From: a virus
Reading direction: 5' to 3' (one strand)
Length of the DNA stretch: 22,761 nucleotides
IMG/VR virus record: IMGVR_UViG_3300017746_000181
Span: 1-22,761 of that record
In this document: positions 12,901 to 20,095 of the stretch, piece by piece
How the letters are laid out: every line of letters begins with the position of its first letter
How positions within the stretch are numbered: position 1 is the stretch's first letter
The notes under the pieces: model-generated
Databases searched by the model: none
Told to the model about the DNA's origin: nothing
The model's input: the letters and a program-made list of their open reading frames with translations, nothing else
Translations under genes and position numbers: made by a program

Positions 12901-14593
12901 ATTAAAACAAAAAACTAATAGCACATGGGGTGGTATTAACATTGAATCACAAGATAATGATTCAGTATTAGCATTAGGAAGTGTAAGTGGTAGGCATAAA
13001 ATTGCTGGTAGTTATAGGGCGAGTGCTGGTTATAAACCATTGGATATTGAAATTGGTGGGCAACAAGTAGCAACATTTTCAACTTACTCGGTTGGTATAA
13101 AAACAAATAACCCACAGTCAACACTAGATGTATATCAAGGAACTGGTAATAATCAAAAAGTTTCTTTTGGTGGTACTTATGGTTCTGGGTATTATCAAGG
13201 CATACACTTTGGATATTTCGAAAAAGGAAATCAAAATTATAGAAAATCAGCTATTGTATTTGAAAGAACAGATTTAACAGAAGGAAATGCTCAAGGTAAA
13301 GTACACATTTTAAATGGACCACAAACTGGTTCTGGTGCAGCAACTTTAGCAGATGCCGCAATTTCTGTATCTGAATATAGGCACGTTGGTTTAAATAGTG
13401 CATCACCAATCTCACCATTACACCTAAAATATAGTGGTGGTTCTTATGGAACTGATGCGACATCTGGTTTTATAAATCAAGCCGATTCTGGGCGAAGCAC
13501 AACAAGATTAAGAAGTATTGGCGATAGTGCATCTGAATTATTTTTTGATGTAAATGGAGCAATTAGGTGGGACATATCAGCTAGAAATAGTGGCTCATCT
13601 TATGACTTAAATTTTTATCCTCAAGCGGCATCACCAAGTTATACAGGTGTATCAACTAATATATTGGCTCTAAAACAAAATGGTAATGTATTTTTTAGAT
13701 ATAGAGCTGGATTTAACACTGAATCACCAGATGCTTATGTTCATGTTTATCAAGGTTCTGGCGGTTCAAATGGTACTGATGGAATTAGGGTTAATGGTTT
13801 TGGAAACTATCCATCATTAGGTTTAGGAATTAGCGGCAATTATCATGGAATGATTAGAACCTATGGAAATGATTTAGAAATGTATGCTGGTCATTGGCGA
13901 ACCATTGGTAATACAGCTAGTGAAAATCATTCTATAAGATTTTACACATCTAAAAGTGGTTCTAATAATTGGTCAACTGCTAAAATGACTTTAGATCATT
14001 ATGGTACGCTTGAAGTAAATGGAGCTACTATATTAAATGGTGGCTGGGGTGAAGTTGTTAGGGCAAAAGCAACTTATCCTGGCTATACTTTTAATAGTAA
14101 CAATTCAAAATGGGCAGGTATATTTTATGATTATTCTTGGGGAATGCGAATTTACGTTAATGGTTCTAGTTCAAACGTAACCTCTGGCTCAACTCCAGCA
14201 ATAAATATTAGCAATGCCGCTAACATAAGAATTGGTGATGGTAATAACCCATCATATAAACTTGATGTTGCTGGTGATATAAGGGCAACAAGTGATGTTA
14301 TTGCTTTTTCAGATGCTAGAGTAAAAGAAAATATTGAAACTATTGATAGTGCATTAGATAAAGTAAGTAAACTTAGAGGTGTTAGCTATAATAGAAATGA
14401 CATAAAGGATAAATCTAAAAAAATTGGTGTTATAGCACAAGAGGTTTTAGAAGTGTTGCCTGAGGTTGTTCAATTAGATGATAATGATAGGTATTCAGTT
14501 GCTTATGGGAACATGGCTGGTGTATTTATCGAAGCTATTAAAGAATTGAAAGCAGAGGTTGACAGTTTAAAAAAACAATTAAAAAATAAATAA
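9923..14593 (+). CDS. Large tail fibre with C-terminal S74 chaperone domain (1556 aa)
   Basis: The N-terminal ~190 residues ([31 protein letters not shown], then [23 protein letters not shown]) form a likely tail attachment and shoulder region. Residues 190-1450 are a long Gly/Ser/Thr/Asn-rich beta shaft with repeated 'VGIN...FHIKYSG', 'GIGTN' and 'LDVYQG' phrases, including an 81-residue duplication. The last ~96 residues are an intramolecular chaperone of the peptidase S74 type: [10 protein letters not shown] with the Ser1463/Lys1468 dyad (Ser-x4-Lys), [16 protein letters not shown], and a terminal coiled coil ([20 protein letters not shown]). This domain trimerises the fibre and then cuts itself off before the serine. 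The fibre most likely recognises the host surface. The shaft uses CGA and GGC codons more than its neighbours. Confidence 0.92.
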   Translation: MSQKFKSQIDAEQGIKISNELYDGSAAAGSSGQVLSSTGTGTEWIDSSSDKAERIEVTVKNVSGGSLAKGVVVHAAPTASPPSGNVIEVIAADYDTASAMPAIGVLNETIADEAEGAAVMMGAVSGFDTSSFSIGDELYVGNAGGFTATKPATAGQLIQKIAVVIKSHASNGLIKIFGAGRSNDVPLPLYIDNTNQRVGINIDPVSKFHIKYSGGNYGGDSTSGFINEATTGRGTQRIRSITDSPAELFFDIDGGIAWDISARDSSSSHDLMFYSRAGTPAYNAVGSMVVKFGQNGDITSTGNGIFSGRLELNDGVTMSGGWRRTALLSSVYPVIVFKSTADGDGYDPSTAGIGYDSSFGTRFYKSGTTVDVTGTGYNWMSVPNSGTIEINQATRFSDFIRIDAGTTGNPIGGITWSSTDNGFLYANAGGVIKAKIDSANDSYLLGGGLGIGTNSIATAGTNFLGLHIKNTLQSSGSSIVLENNAGHKGYIYTGTSTDDLQIQAAGALLFNAGATNKGRFNNSGFSFQVGIDTTTSAHIRLGGGNAAGGRLYIEYNGDSSYIDSFGGHGSSQRYRDLSINARNLYLKTGAIMTNTLNLLSNGNVEVVQGGLFVNTTSDAQIYLTSTDTWCGISFNDGNSINDNIFYNGTHGTFSIGGGGSNVSGKKLHIDGGVTIGANYDATAVDANSLNVEGSITSAGGFTSCGSIKAAGELVLKSSDCSVDRAYWAYDDNANQSYLWNIETDAFTSFYTNDLERLRIKADGVSEFYGSVGIGGAPSGAGFSSTASPVLNVLGSKPVLKLTETDETDSFSYIGQSGGNTYIGSAGAGSLFFQTGVSSTYNRVTIDNTGNVTINESLDFVDSPYRHGYSIRRNGDALILTGGTSGFYFNRHNNSISDVYISGSGNVGINHTTPFNQISGTETTLAVSNSNVASLYLNNTASGGHNHIMFSGTAGSLNWYDKTAASYRMILFGDGTFGLNLTSITAGGFTPTFALKQKTNSTWGGINIESQDNDSVLALGSVSGRHKIAGSYRASAGYKPLDIEIGGQQVATFSTYSVGIKTNNPQSTLDVYQGTGNNQKVSFGGTYGSGYYQGIHFGYFEKGNQNYRKSAIVFERTDLTEGNAQGKVHILNGPQTGSGAATLADAAISVSEYRHVGLNSASPISPLHLKYSGGSYGTDATSGFINQADSGRSTTRLRSIGDSASELFFDVNGAIRWDISARNSGSSYDLNFYPQAASPSYTGVSTNILALKQNGNVFFRYRAGFNTESPDAYVHVYQGSGGSNGTDGIRVNGFGNYPSLGLGISGNYHGMIRTYGNDLEMYAGHWRTIGNTASENHSIRFYTSKSGSNNWSTAKMTLDHYGTLEVNGATILNGGWGEVVRAKATYPGYTFNSNNSKWAGIFYDYSWGMRIYVNGSSSNVTSGSTPAINISNAANIRIGDGNNPSYKLDVAGDIRATSDVIAFSDARVKENIETIDSALDKVSKLRGVSYNRNDIKDKSKKIGVIAQEVLEVLPEVVQLDDNDRYSVAYGNMAGVFIEAIKELKAEVDSLKKQLKNK
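10541..10783 (+). repeat. Fibre shaft duplication copy 1 (paired with 13415-13657)
   Basis: Encodes residues 207-287, starting [14 protein letters not shown] and containing [17 protein letters not shown]. By hand alignment 49 of 81 residues are identical to residues 1165-1245, without gaps. The two copies lie 959 codons apart in the same reading frame. Confidence 0.85.
13415..13657 (+). repeat. Fibre shaft duplication copy 2 (paired with 10541-10783)
   Basis: Encodes residues 1165-1245, starting [14 protein letters not shown] and containing [17 protein letters not shown]. It mirrors copy 1 across its full length. Nucleotide divergence shows the event is not recent. Confidence 0.85.
14303..14590 (+). 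other. S74 intramolecular chaperone domain of the fibre
   Basis: Residues 1461-1556 of the fibre. The predicted self-cleavage point is between Phe1462 and Ser1463 (codon at 14309). Catalytic dyad Ser1463 and Lys1468, core motif IGVIAQEV, C-terminal coiled coil. After cleavage this ~94-residue piece is normally released from the mature trimer. Confidence 0.85.
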
Positions 14594-15501
14594 TGGCAGT
14601 ACCGGGTAGTGGAACATTATCAATGCTAGGATTATCTAAAGAAAAGGTTCACGATGACTATTCTTCAAGTAGTGGTATAACAAACCCTATATCAATGTAC
14701 GACTTAGTAAATGGTGGAAACACTAACGGTTCTGGTAATTCTTATGATTCAACAAACTTTGGTTCTTCATCTCATCCGGATTTAGATACACCACACTCTT
14801 TTTCAGAATGGTATTCTTATGACCACGATGCTGCAGTATTAGGTGGGAATGGAACAGATTGGCATTCTGCTGATTATTATGCATCTGGAGTTATTTATTA
14901 TAATTCTAATGGAACTAGTAATTTAGGGCATACTTCTCAAGCAAACGCATGTGCTGACACAACTTTACAAGGAACATGCTCTCATATTATGTGGAGAGGG
15001 ACTTTAGCAAACGGAACAACTTTATATTTTGAGTATGGAAATTTTCAAATGCCGTCAGCGGTTTTAGATGGTTCTAATTTTTCTCATATGAGATTAGGTT
15101 CTACTTGGTATAATTACACTATCAGTGGTAGTTCATCTACAGAAACAGGGAGCTCTACAGGTAACGATGCAGTCTTTGAAGTTAATTCATCTGGTGTTGT
15201 TTCAAACCTCACAGCTTGTAATCCGATAACATCATACAGTTCATCTTTAATGGGTGTGTTTTTAGCAAATTGTAATTTTAATGGTACTTTAAATACAATG
15301 AATCAAACTTACTATCATGACGGTTCAGGTACTTATCCAACGGCAGGAGACACCTGTTATTCTGACAGTGCAGGTACAAGTGTGCTAGCAGCAGGATATT
15401 ATACAATACCCCCATCATCAAGTGGTAATGGCAACAGAACATATATAAAAATATCAACAAATCAAGGTATTGTGGATACAGGTTACCCACAAACGTGTTA
15501 A
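14593..15501 (+). CDS. Putative tail appendage protein, GTLSMLGL type (302 aa)
   Basis: It starts in a TAATG overlap with the fibre. The N-terminus [23 protein letters not shown], then ISMYDLVNGGN and PHSFSEWYSYDHDA, is a pattern I associate with structural proteins of marine flavobacterial phages. The rest is Ser/Gly/Tyr/Asn-rich and likely beta-structured, with several cysteines (in ACADTTLQGTC and in the final GYPQTC). Near the C-terminus is TYYHDGSGTYPTAGDTCYSDSAGT, a short motif often seen at the ends of flavobacterial phage adhesins and host surface proteins. Together with its position after the fibre, this suggests a tail appendage or baseplate-associated protein. No enzyme motif is seen. 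Confidence 0.75.
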   Translation: MAVPGSGTLSMLGLSKEKVHDDYSSSSGITNPISMYDLVNGGNTNGSGNSYDSTNFGSSSHPDLDTPHSFSEWYSYDHDAAVLGGNGTDWHSADYYASGVIYYNSNGTSNLGHTSQANACADTTLQGTCSHIMWRGTLANGTTLYFEYGNFQMPSAVLDGSNFSHMRLGSTWYNYTISGSSSTETGSSTGNDAVFEVNSSGVVSNLTACNPITSYSSSLMGVFLANCNFNGTLNTMNQTYYHDGSGTYPTAGDTCYSDSAGTSVLAAGYYTIPPSSSGNGNRTYIKISTNQGIVDTGYPQTC

Positions 15502-15511
15502 ATTAAATTGA

Positions 15512-16117
15512 ATGAAAATAATATTTTGCATACCTGGAAGAAATTTCAGTAATAACTTTTTAACTTCATGGACAAGACTTTTAAAGTATTGTCATAAAAA
15601 TAATATTCAAGCAGAACTTAGTAATGGATATGTTTCTATTGTACATTTAGCTAGATATTCCTGTCTTATGATAAACCCTGAAAGTACTTGTAACATTTGC
15701 TTGAATCCATTTAGTGAAACTACTTATGATTATATAATGTGGATTGATTCTGATATGGTATTTAACCCTTTACATTTTCAGAAATTATTAGATGCGAAAA
15801 AACAAGTTATAACAGGTTTGTATAGAATAGAAAGCTCTAATGTTTACGGCTGTTATGATCTTAATAACAAAAGAATAGACGTGGATTACCTACAAAACAA
15901 TTCAGGCGTTATAGAGGTTTCTTTTGCAGCTATGGGTTTTATGCTTATTAAAAATGGGGTATATGAAGAAATGCCTTTTCCTTACTTCAGTGTTCCAGGA
16001 GAAAGTGGTATGCTATCAGAAACTTTAAGCTTTTGTCAAAACCTGTCTAAAGCAAATATTCCAATACACGCACACCTAGATGTAGTTGTAGGTCACGAAA
16101 AGCCTATGATAATATAA
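15512..16117 (+). CDS. GT2-like (GT-A fold) glycosyltransferase (201 aa)
   Basis: The strand KIIFCIPGR opens the protein, and IMWIDSDMVF (75-84) carries a D-x-D motif (D79-S80-D81) for metal and nucleotide-sugar binding. GFMLIKNGVYE (142-152) and GESGMLSETLSFC (163-175) match the late acceptor-side motifs, and VGHEK (193-197) matches the C-terminal His of phage GT2-like enzymes. The enzyme is compact, as is usual in phages, with no membrane segment. Its place directly after the fibre and appendage genes suggests it glycosylates virion proteins or modifies host surface sugars; which one cannot be told. It is the last gene of the unit before the promoter-like element at 16129. Confidence 0.82.
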   Translation: MKIIFCIPGRNFSNNFLTSWTRLLKYCHKNNIQAELSNGYVSIVHLARYSCLMINPESTCNICLNPFSETTYDYIMWIDSDMVFNPLHFQKLLDAKKQVITGLYRIESSNVYGCYDLNNKRIDVDYLQNNSGVIEVSFAAMGFMLIKNGVYEEMPFPYFSVPGESGMLSETLSFCQNLSKANIPIHAHLDVVVGHEKPMII

Positions 16118-16128
16118 ATAATTATTAG

Positions 16129-16136
16129 TATATTTG
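16129..16136 (+). promoter_or_regulatory. Bacteroidota-type -7 element TATATTTG
   Basis: ATTAGTATATTTGTA lies in the 34-nt gap after the glycosyltransferase, 15 nt before the ATG at 16152. It is nearly identical in flanks to the element at 22551 (ATTAGTATTTTTGTA). It would drive the packaging and head module through the portal gene. Confidence 0.6.
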
Positions 16137-16151
16137 TAAAAAATATTAGTT

Positions 16152-16523
16152 ATGGCATTACAAGGCAGTTATACATTTAAAGGAATAGTTTTATCAGAAG
16201 CATATGTTATGATTTCATATGTTCAAACAAATAAATCTATCAATTCATCACAAAACTTAGTCTCTGCTGCTACATATAATTCTGACGGTACTATAGATCA
16301 AGAGGCTGTATACGAAACTATTTACAGTTCTATAATAAATTGTAACGGTGAAGTAAAAATATACAAGGACGCCGCTGCTAAAACAGCAAACCCACATGAT
16401 TATATTATATCTAAAGGATTTAATTTTGTTGGGGATGTTAGTGCTGATGCCGATAATGCTGTGATACAAGCTTACACACATCTAAAAACTTTAGATGAAT
16501 ATGATGGGTATACAGACGTATAA
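16152..16523 (+). CDS. Conserved small structural-type phage protein (123 aa)
   Basis: It begins MALQGSYTFKGIVLSEAYVMIS, a phrase I recognise from small proteins in flavobacterial and marine phages. It ends AVIQAYTHLKTLDEYDGYTDV. The pattern 'MALxGSYxxKGixLxxAYv...' followed by an internal VKIYKDAAA segment and terminal 'AY.yLKtL..y.ga.DV' is typical of a small virion-associated protein whose role is unassigned. No signal peptide, TM helix or cysteine cluster. It is first in the unit leading to the terminase, which fits a head, neck or tail structural protein. Confidence 0.75.
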   Translation: MALQGSYTFKGIVLSEAYVMISYVQTNKSINSSQNLVSAATYNSDGTIDQEAVYETIYSSIINCNGEVKIYKDAAAKTANPHDYIISKGFNFVGDVSADADNAVIQAYTHLKTLDEYDGYTDV

Positions 16524-16551
16524 AAAATAAATAATAATTAAATTAAATAAA

Positions 16552-16806
16552 ATGGCAGAAAACAAAATCTCTGAAGAACACTTAGAGGAATTACAATCAG
16601 GTGTTTCAAAAATTAATCAAGTAGCGTTACAGATAGGTAACATGGAGTTACAAAAACACGGACTTCTACATCAAGGTTTAGAACTTCAAAGTGACCTAAG
16701 TAAATTTCAAGCTAAACTAGAAGAAAAATATGGCAAGGTATCTGTAAACATTCAAGACGGAACTTACGAGCCTATAGAAGACAAACAAGAAGTTACAGAA
16801 AAATAA
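16552..16806 (+). CDS. Coiled-coil small phage protein (84 aa)
   Basis: Almost wholly helical: ISEEHLEELQSGVSKINQVALQIGNMELQKHGLLHQGLELQ with heptad hydrophobics, then FQAKLEEKYGKVSVNIQDGTYEPI. The ending 'LEEKYGKVxVNIxDGTYEPI' and the middle 'GxxELQKHxLLHQ' form a pattern I recognise from small conserved proteins of marine and Bacteroidota phages. Function unknown; a helical bundle or assembly factor is plausible. Preceded by an AT-rich 28-nt gap without a clear promoter. Confidence 0.75.
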   Translation: MAENKISEEHLEELQSGVSKINQVALQIGNMELQKHGLLHQGLELQSDLSKFQAKLEEKYGKVSVNIQDGTYEPIEDKQEVTEK

Positions 16807-16808
16807 TT

Positions 16809-17033
16809 ATGGAAATCCGTAAGATTTCTATTGGGGCAGACTATAAGTCTAGTGCTATGCACTATATAGTAGGTCAATATATTCTTAACGGAACTCATAC
16901 AATACACTTAATAGATTACAAAAAAGAAACTGAATCTTTTGTTGTATGGATACAAAAAGGAGACGAGGTTTTTGCATGGAAAGAGTTTAATAAAAACATA
17001 CCTGTATCTATTGAGTATAATATAAACTTCTAA
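16809..17033 (+). CDS. Conserved small phage protein (74 aa)
   Basis: The protein reads MEIRKISIGADYKSSAMHYI ... and ends WKEFNKNIPVSIEYNINF. The pattern 'IRKIsvGxDYKsaMHYiVGQ' and '..WK.FN.n.PvsiEYNI.F' is one I recognise as a small conserved protein in marine and Bacteroidota phages near the terminase; its function is unknown. No TM or signal. It starts in TTATG context 2 nt after its neighbour and its stop overlaps the next start (TAATG), suggesting coupled translation with the GroES-like gene. Confidence 0.75.
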   Translation: MEIRKISIGADYKSSAMHYIVGQYILNGTHTIHLIDYKKETESFVVWIQKGDEVFAWKEFNKNIPVSIEYNINF

Positions 17034-17593
17034 TGAAATCTCCATTTTTTTTCCTTATAAAACCAAAAGGAGAAGCTTATAATAATGAGATAGAATTAGC
17101 AGGAGAAAAAATAATTATAAACTCTACTGTAGAAAACCACATCAATGTAAATAGGTTTGCTGAAGTAATACAATGTCCTTATACTTATAAAGGAAAAATT
17201 AAACCTGGAGATACATTAATTGTTCATCATAATATTTTTCGTATTTATTATGACATGAAGGGAAGACCTAGAAAATCTCCTAATTACTTTAAAAACAATA
17301 TATATTTTATCGACCCATATCAGTTTTATTTGTATCATGATTGTGAACAATGGAATACTGTAGGGGAATATTGTTTTGTAAAACCTGTTGATAAAGAAAA
17401 TTCTTATCTTTATGAAGAAGGTGCAGAAACAAATACAGGTATTATTAAATATTCAAACAATACTCTTAATAAAATAGGGGTAAAAAAAGGAGATAAAGTT
17501 AATTTTACTAAGGACAGTGAGTATGAGTTTCAAATAAATAATGAAACCTTGTATAGAATGAGAGCTATTGATATTTGTACCGTTTTAGATTAA
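17033..17593 (+). CDS. Tandem GroES-like (co-chaperonin fold) protein (186 aa)
   Basis: Two halves each look like a GroES domain. The first (about 41-101) has IKPGDTLIVHHNIFRIYYDM, the second (113-186) has YCFVKPVD, then IGVKKGDKVNFTKDSEYEFQ, then LYRMRAIDICTVL. The '[IV]K.GD.V.......YE.......Y.......DI..V' pattern is that of GroES ('vkvGDkVlf.kyaGtevk.dgee.l.l.e.DIlavl'). Phage co-chaperonins such as T4 gp31 cap host GroEL to fold the major capsid protein. This one lies two genes upstream of the terminase and portal, fitting head assembly. Missing is a clear mobile-loop signature, so binding to host GroEL is unproven. Confidence 0.65.
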   Translation: MKSPFFFLIKPKGEAYNNEIELAGEKIIINSTVENHINVNRFAEVIQCPYTYKGKIKPGDTLIVHHNIFRIYYDMKGRPRKSPNYFKNNIYFIDPYQFYLYHDCEQWNTVGEYCFVKPVDKENSYLYEEGAETNTGIIKYSNNTLNKIGVKKGDKVNFTKDSEYEFQINNETLYRMRAIDICTVLD

Positions 17594-17595
17594 TT

Positions 17596-17877
17596 ATGAA
17601 AGATATAAATGATATAAAAAAAAGAATAATTAAAGCTGGTCATCAAGCTGTTTTACAGCTTATTAGAGTTGCAGAAGAGGAAATTATAAAACCAGATCCA
17701 GAAGATGAATTAGCTGCAGATAGATTGAAAAATGCAGCAGCTACCAAAAAGTTAGCAATATTTGATGCTTTTGAAATCCTTACAAGAATAGAAGAAGAAA
17801 ATAGTTATATTGAGAATAAACCATTAGAAAAAGAGAACAAAACTTTTAGTGGTTTTGCTGAAAGAAGATCGAAGTAA
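17596..17877 (+). CDS. Probable small terminase subunit (93 aa)
   Basis: The ATG at 17596 in TTATG context is preferred over an in-frame TTG at 17575 inside the preceding gene. The protein is helical: DINDIKKRIIKAGHQAVLQL, then PDPEDELAADRLKNAAATKKLAIFDAFEIL, then ERRSK. The 'aadrLknAaatKklAifDAfeiL.riE.E' helix is seen in proteins preceding large terminases of this phage type. Small terminases recognise viral DNA and assemble into a ring that stimulates the motor. The DNA-binding part is not obvious, so the call leans on position and size. TAATG overlap with the large terminase. Confidence 0.6.
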   Translation: MKDINDIKKRIIKAGHQAVLQLIRVAEEEIIKPDPEDELAADRLKNAAATKKLAIFDAFEILTRIEEENSYIENKPLEKENKTFSGFAERRSK

Positions 17878-20093
17878 TGTATGAGCAAACTTTATATTCT
17901 GTATTAAAAGATATAATTCCTGCTAAGGTTTTAAAATCAAAAAACAAATCTAAGTCATGGAAATATGGCTATGATAAAGAATATGATTTAGTTATAATAA
18001 GCAAAACAGGAAGAATAGGAGAAATCTATTCAATACAAGGCTTGATTATTGCATTACCTAAAGAAGAAAGTGTAGCAAAAACAAAAAAATGGGTTAGACA
18101 TGAATATCCAAAAGAATTAAAAAGAATTAACAATATATTTGATTGGAGAGATTTACCTGATGATTTTAAAAATAATTGGCATAACTACATAGATAATGAA
18201 TTTAAAAAACGTGAAGAAGGTTATTGGTTTTATAATAAAAGTGTTCCTACTTATATCACTGGCTCTCACTATATGTACTTGCAGTGGACCAAGATTGATG
18301 TTGGGAAGCCAGAGTTTAGAGAAGCCAATAGATTATTCTTTATTTATTGGGAAGCGTGTAAAGCAGATTCAAGGTGTTACGGAATGTGCTATCTCAAGAA
18401 TAGACGTTCAGGTTTTTCGTTTATGGCATCCGCGGAGACAGTTAACTTGGCTACCATATCTTCCGATGCACGGTACGGAATATTGTCCAAATCTGGAGCC
18501 GATGCGAAGAAAATGTTCACAGATAAGGTGGTACCAATATCGATCAATTATCCATTCTTTTTCAGACCCATCCAAGACGGTATGGATCGCCCCAAGACAG
18601 AACTCGCGTACAGAGTACCCGCTTCGAAATTTACACGAAAGAGACTCGAGTCTAACACCAAGGTTCAAGAAATGGTCGGACTTGACACCACTATCGACTG
18701 GAAAAATACCGGAAACAACTCCTATGATGGAGAGAAACTCACCCTTCTTGTCCACGATGAAGCTGGAAAGTGGGAGAAACCTGAAAACATTCTCAACAAC
18801 TGGAGAGTCACAAAAACAACGCTTAGACTTGGATCGAAAGTAATAGGTAAATGTATGATGGGCTCCACATCTAATGCTTTAGATAAAGGAGGAGAGAACT
18901 TCAAAAAACTTTATAATAATTCAGATGTTTCTGAAAGAAATAAAAATGGTCAGACGCAATCTGGATTATATAGTTTATTTATTCCAATGGAATGGAATTT
19001 TGAAGGTTACATAGATGAGTATGGGTATCCTGTTTTTGATCATCCAGAAAAAGAAGTGTATGACGCTCATGGAGATATTATTGACACAGGAGTATTAGAT
19101 AGTTGGGATAATGAAGTAGAAGGTCTTAAAAACGATTCAGATGCTTTAAACGAGTTTTATAGACAGTTTCCAAAAACAGAATCACATGCTTTTAGAGATG
19201 AATCAAAAAATACAATATTTAATCTGAGTAAGATATATGAACAAATAGATTATAATGATTCTTTTGCAATTAAAAGTAATATATATAGAGGTAATTTCTA
19301 TTGGAAAAATGGACAAAGAGATACCGAAGTTATATGGGCGCCAGACAATAAGGGTAGGTTTTTTGTATCATGGATACCTTCAAGCAGTGTAATGAATAAT
19401 GTAATTCAAAAAGGAAGTTTAAAAATCCCAGGTAATGCGCACATGGGCTCTTTTGGTTGTGACTCTTATGATATATCAGGAACTGTTGGAGGAGGAGGGT
19501 CTAAAGGAGCTTTACATGGTATGACTAAGTTTCACATGGACGACGGTCCAACTAACAGTTTTTTTTTAGAATACATATCTAGACCACCAACTGCAGAAAT
19601 ATTTTATGAAGATGTTTTAATGGCATTACATTTTTATGGCATGCCTATACTTGTTGAAAACAATAAACCCAGGCTTTTATACTATTTAAAAGATAGAGGA
19701 TATAGAAGGTTTTCATTAAACAGGCCTGATAAACATAGAAACAATTTATCTAAATCAGAGAAAGAATTAGGAGGTATACCATCTTCTCAAGCAGTCATAT
19801 CTGTGCATGCAGAAGCTATAGAGGGTTATATAGAAAACCATGTTGGGGTTATAAATGATATAGATAATTTAGATTATGGCTCTTGTGGTAACTTGTATTT
19901 TAACAGGACTTTACTTGATTGGGCTAATTATGACATTAATAATAGAACGAGATTTGATGCTACAGTTAGCTCAGGCTTTGCTATTATGGCAAACCAGAGT
20001 AAGCAACGGACAAACATACAAAAACATAATCAAATAAATGTTAACTTTGCAAAATACAGCAACAAAGGTTCTGTTAGCGAAATTATAAAATAA
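17877..20093 (+). CDS. terL: Terminase large subunit, ATPase-nuclease (738 aa)
   Basis: The DNA-packaging motor. The N-terminal ATPase has GYWFYNKSVPTYITGSHYMY (115-134), a Walker A-like YLKNRRSGFSFMAS (172-185), an LSKSGADAKKMF segment, Walker B LTLLVHDEAG (288-297; D294, E295), and the coupling motif region IGKCMMGSTSNAL (323-335). The C-terminal RNase H-like nuclease includes FGCDSYD (catalytic Asp529 likely) and closes with NNRTRFDATVSSGFAIM (about residues 689-705). This set is typical of terminases of marine flavobacterial and crAss-related phages. The region 18360-18840, covering the ATPase core, has a much higher GC content and different codon use from the rest of the gene, with the frame intact. 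Confidence 0.93.
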   Translation: MYEQTLYSVLKDIIPAKVLKSKNKSKSWKYGYDKEYDLVIISKTGRIGEIYSIQGLIIALPKEESVAKTKKWVRHEYPKELKRINNIFDWRDLPDDFKNNWHNYIDNEFKKREEGYWFYNKSVPTYITGSHYMYLQWTKIDVGKPEFREANRLFFIYWEACKADSRCYGMCYLKNRRSGFSFMASAETVNLATISSDARYGILSKSGADAKKMFTDKVVPISINYPFFFRPIQDGMDRPKTELAYRVPASKFTRKRLESNTKVQEMVGLDTTIDWKNTGNNSYDGEKLTLLVHDEAGKWEKPENILNNWRVTKTTLRLGSKVIGKCMMGSTSNALDKGGENFKKLYNNSDVSERNKNGQTQSGLYSLFIPMEWNFEGYIDEYGYPVFDHPEKEVYDAHGDIIDTGVLDSWDNEVEGLKNDSDALNEFYRQFPKTESHAFRDESKNTIFNLSKIYEQIDYNDSFAIKSNIYRGNFYWKNGQRDTEVIWAPDNKGRFFVSWIPSSSVMNNVIQKGSLKIPGNAHMGSFGCDSYDISGTVGGGGSKGALHGMTKFHMDDGPTNSFFLEYISRPPTAEIFYEDVLMALHFYGMPILVENNKPRLLYYLKDRGYRRFSLNRPDKHRNNLSKSEKELGGIPSSQAVISVHAEAIEGYIENHVGVINDIDNLDYGSCGNLYFNRTLLDWANYDINNRTRFDATVSSGFAIMANQSKQRTNIQKHNQINVNFAKYSNKGSVSEIIK
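18360..18840 (+). other. GC-rich, codon-shifted patch inside terL
   Basis: Hand counts give about 50% GC at 18421-18480 and 47% at 18601-18660 against 23% at 17881-17940. Codons such as TCG, CTC, GCG, CCC, CGC and ATC are frequent here and rare around it. The patch spans residues ~162-321, from just before Walker A to past Walker B. It may be a recombined segment or, in a metagenome, a chimeric join. Confidence 0.75.
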
Positions 20094-20095
20094 AC

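Noticed and set aside
9923-14593. Diversity-generating retroelement acting on the fibre
   Set aside because: No reverse transcriptase and no near-identical template/variable repeat pair was seen; the 81-residue duplication is too diverged and not adenine-biased in an obvious way.
17575-17595. TTG start for the small terminase candidate
   Set aside because: It lies inside the GroES-like gene and adds no conserved residues; the ATG at 17596 has the usual TTATG context.
18408-18755. 115-codon antisense open frame inside terL
   Set aside because: Same cause as above; no start context, no recognisable protein and opposite strand to every other gene.
18196-18843. 215-codon + strand open frame inside terL starting with a lipoprotein-like hydrophobic stretch
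   Set aside because: It is open mainly across the GC-rich patch, where stops are scarce, and ends where the patch ends. terL itself has intact motifs throughout. It is best read as a shadow.
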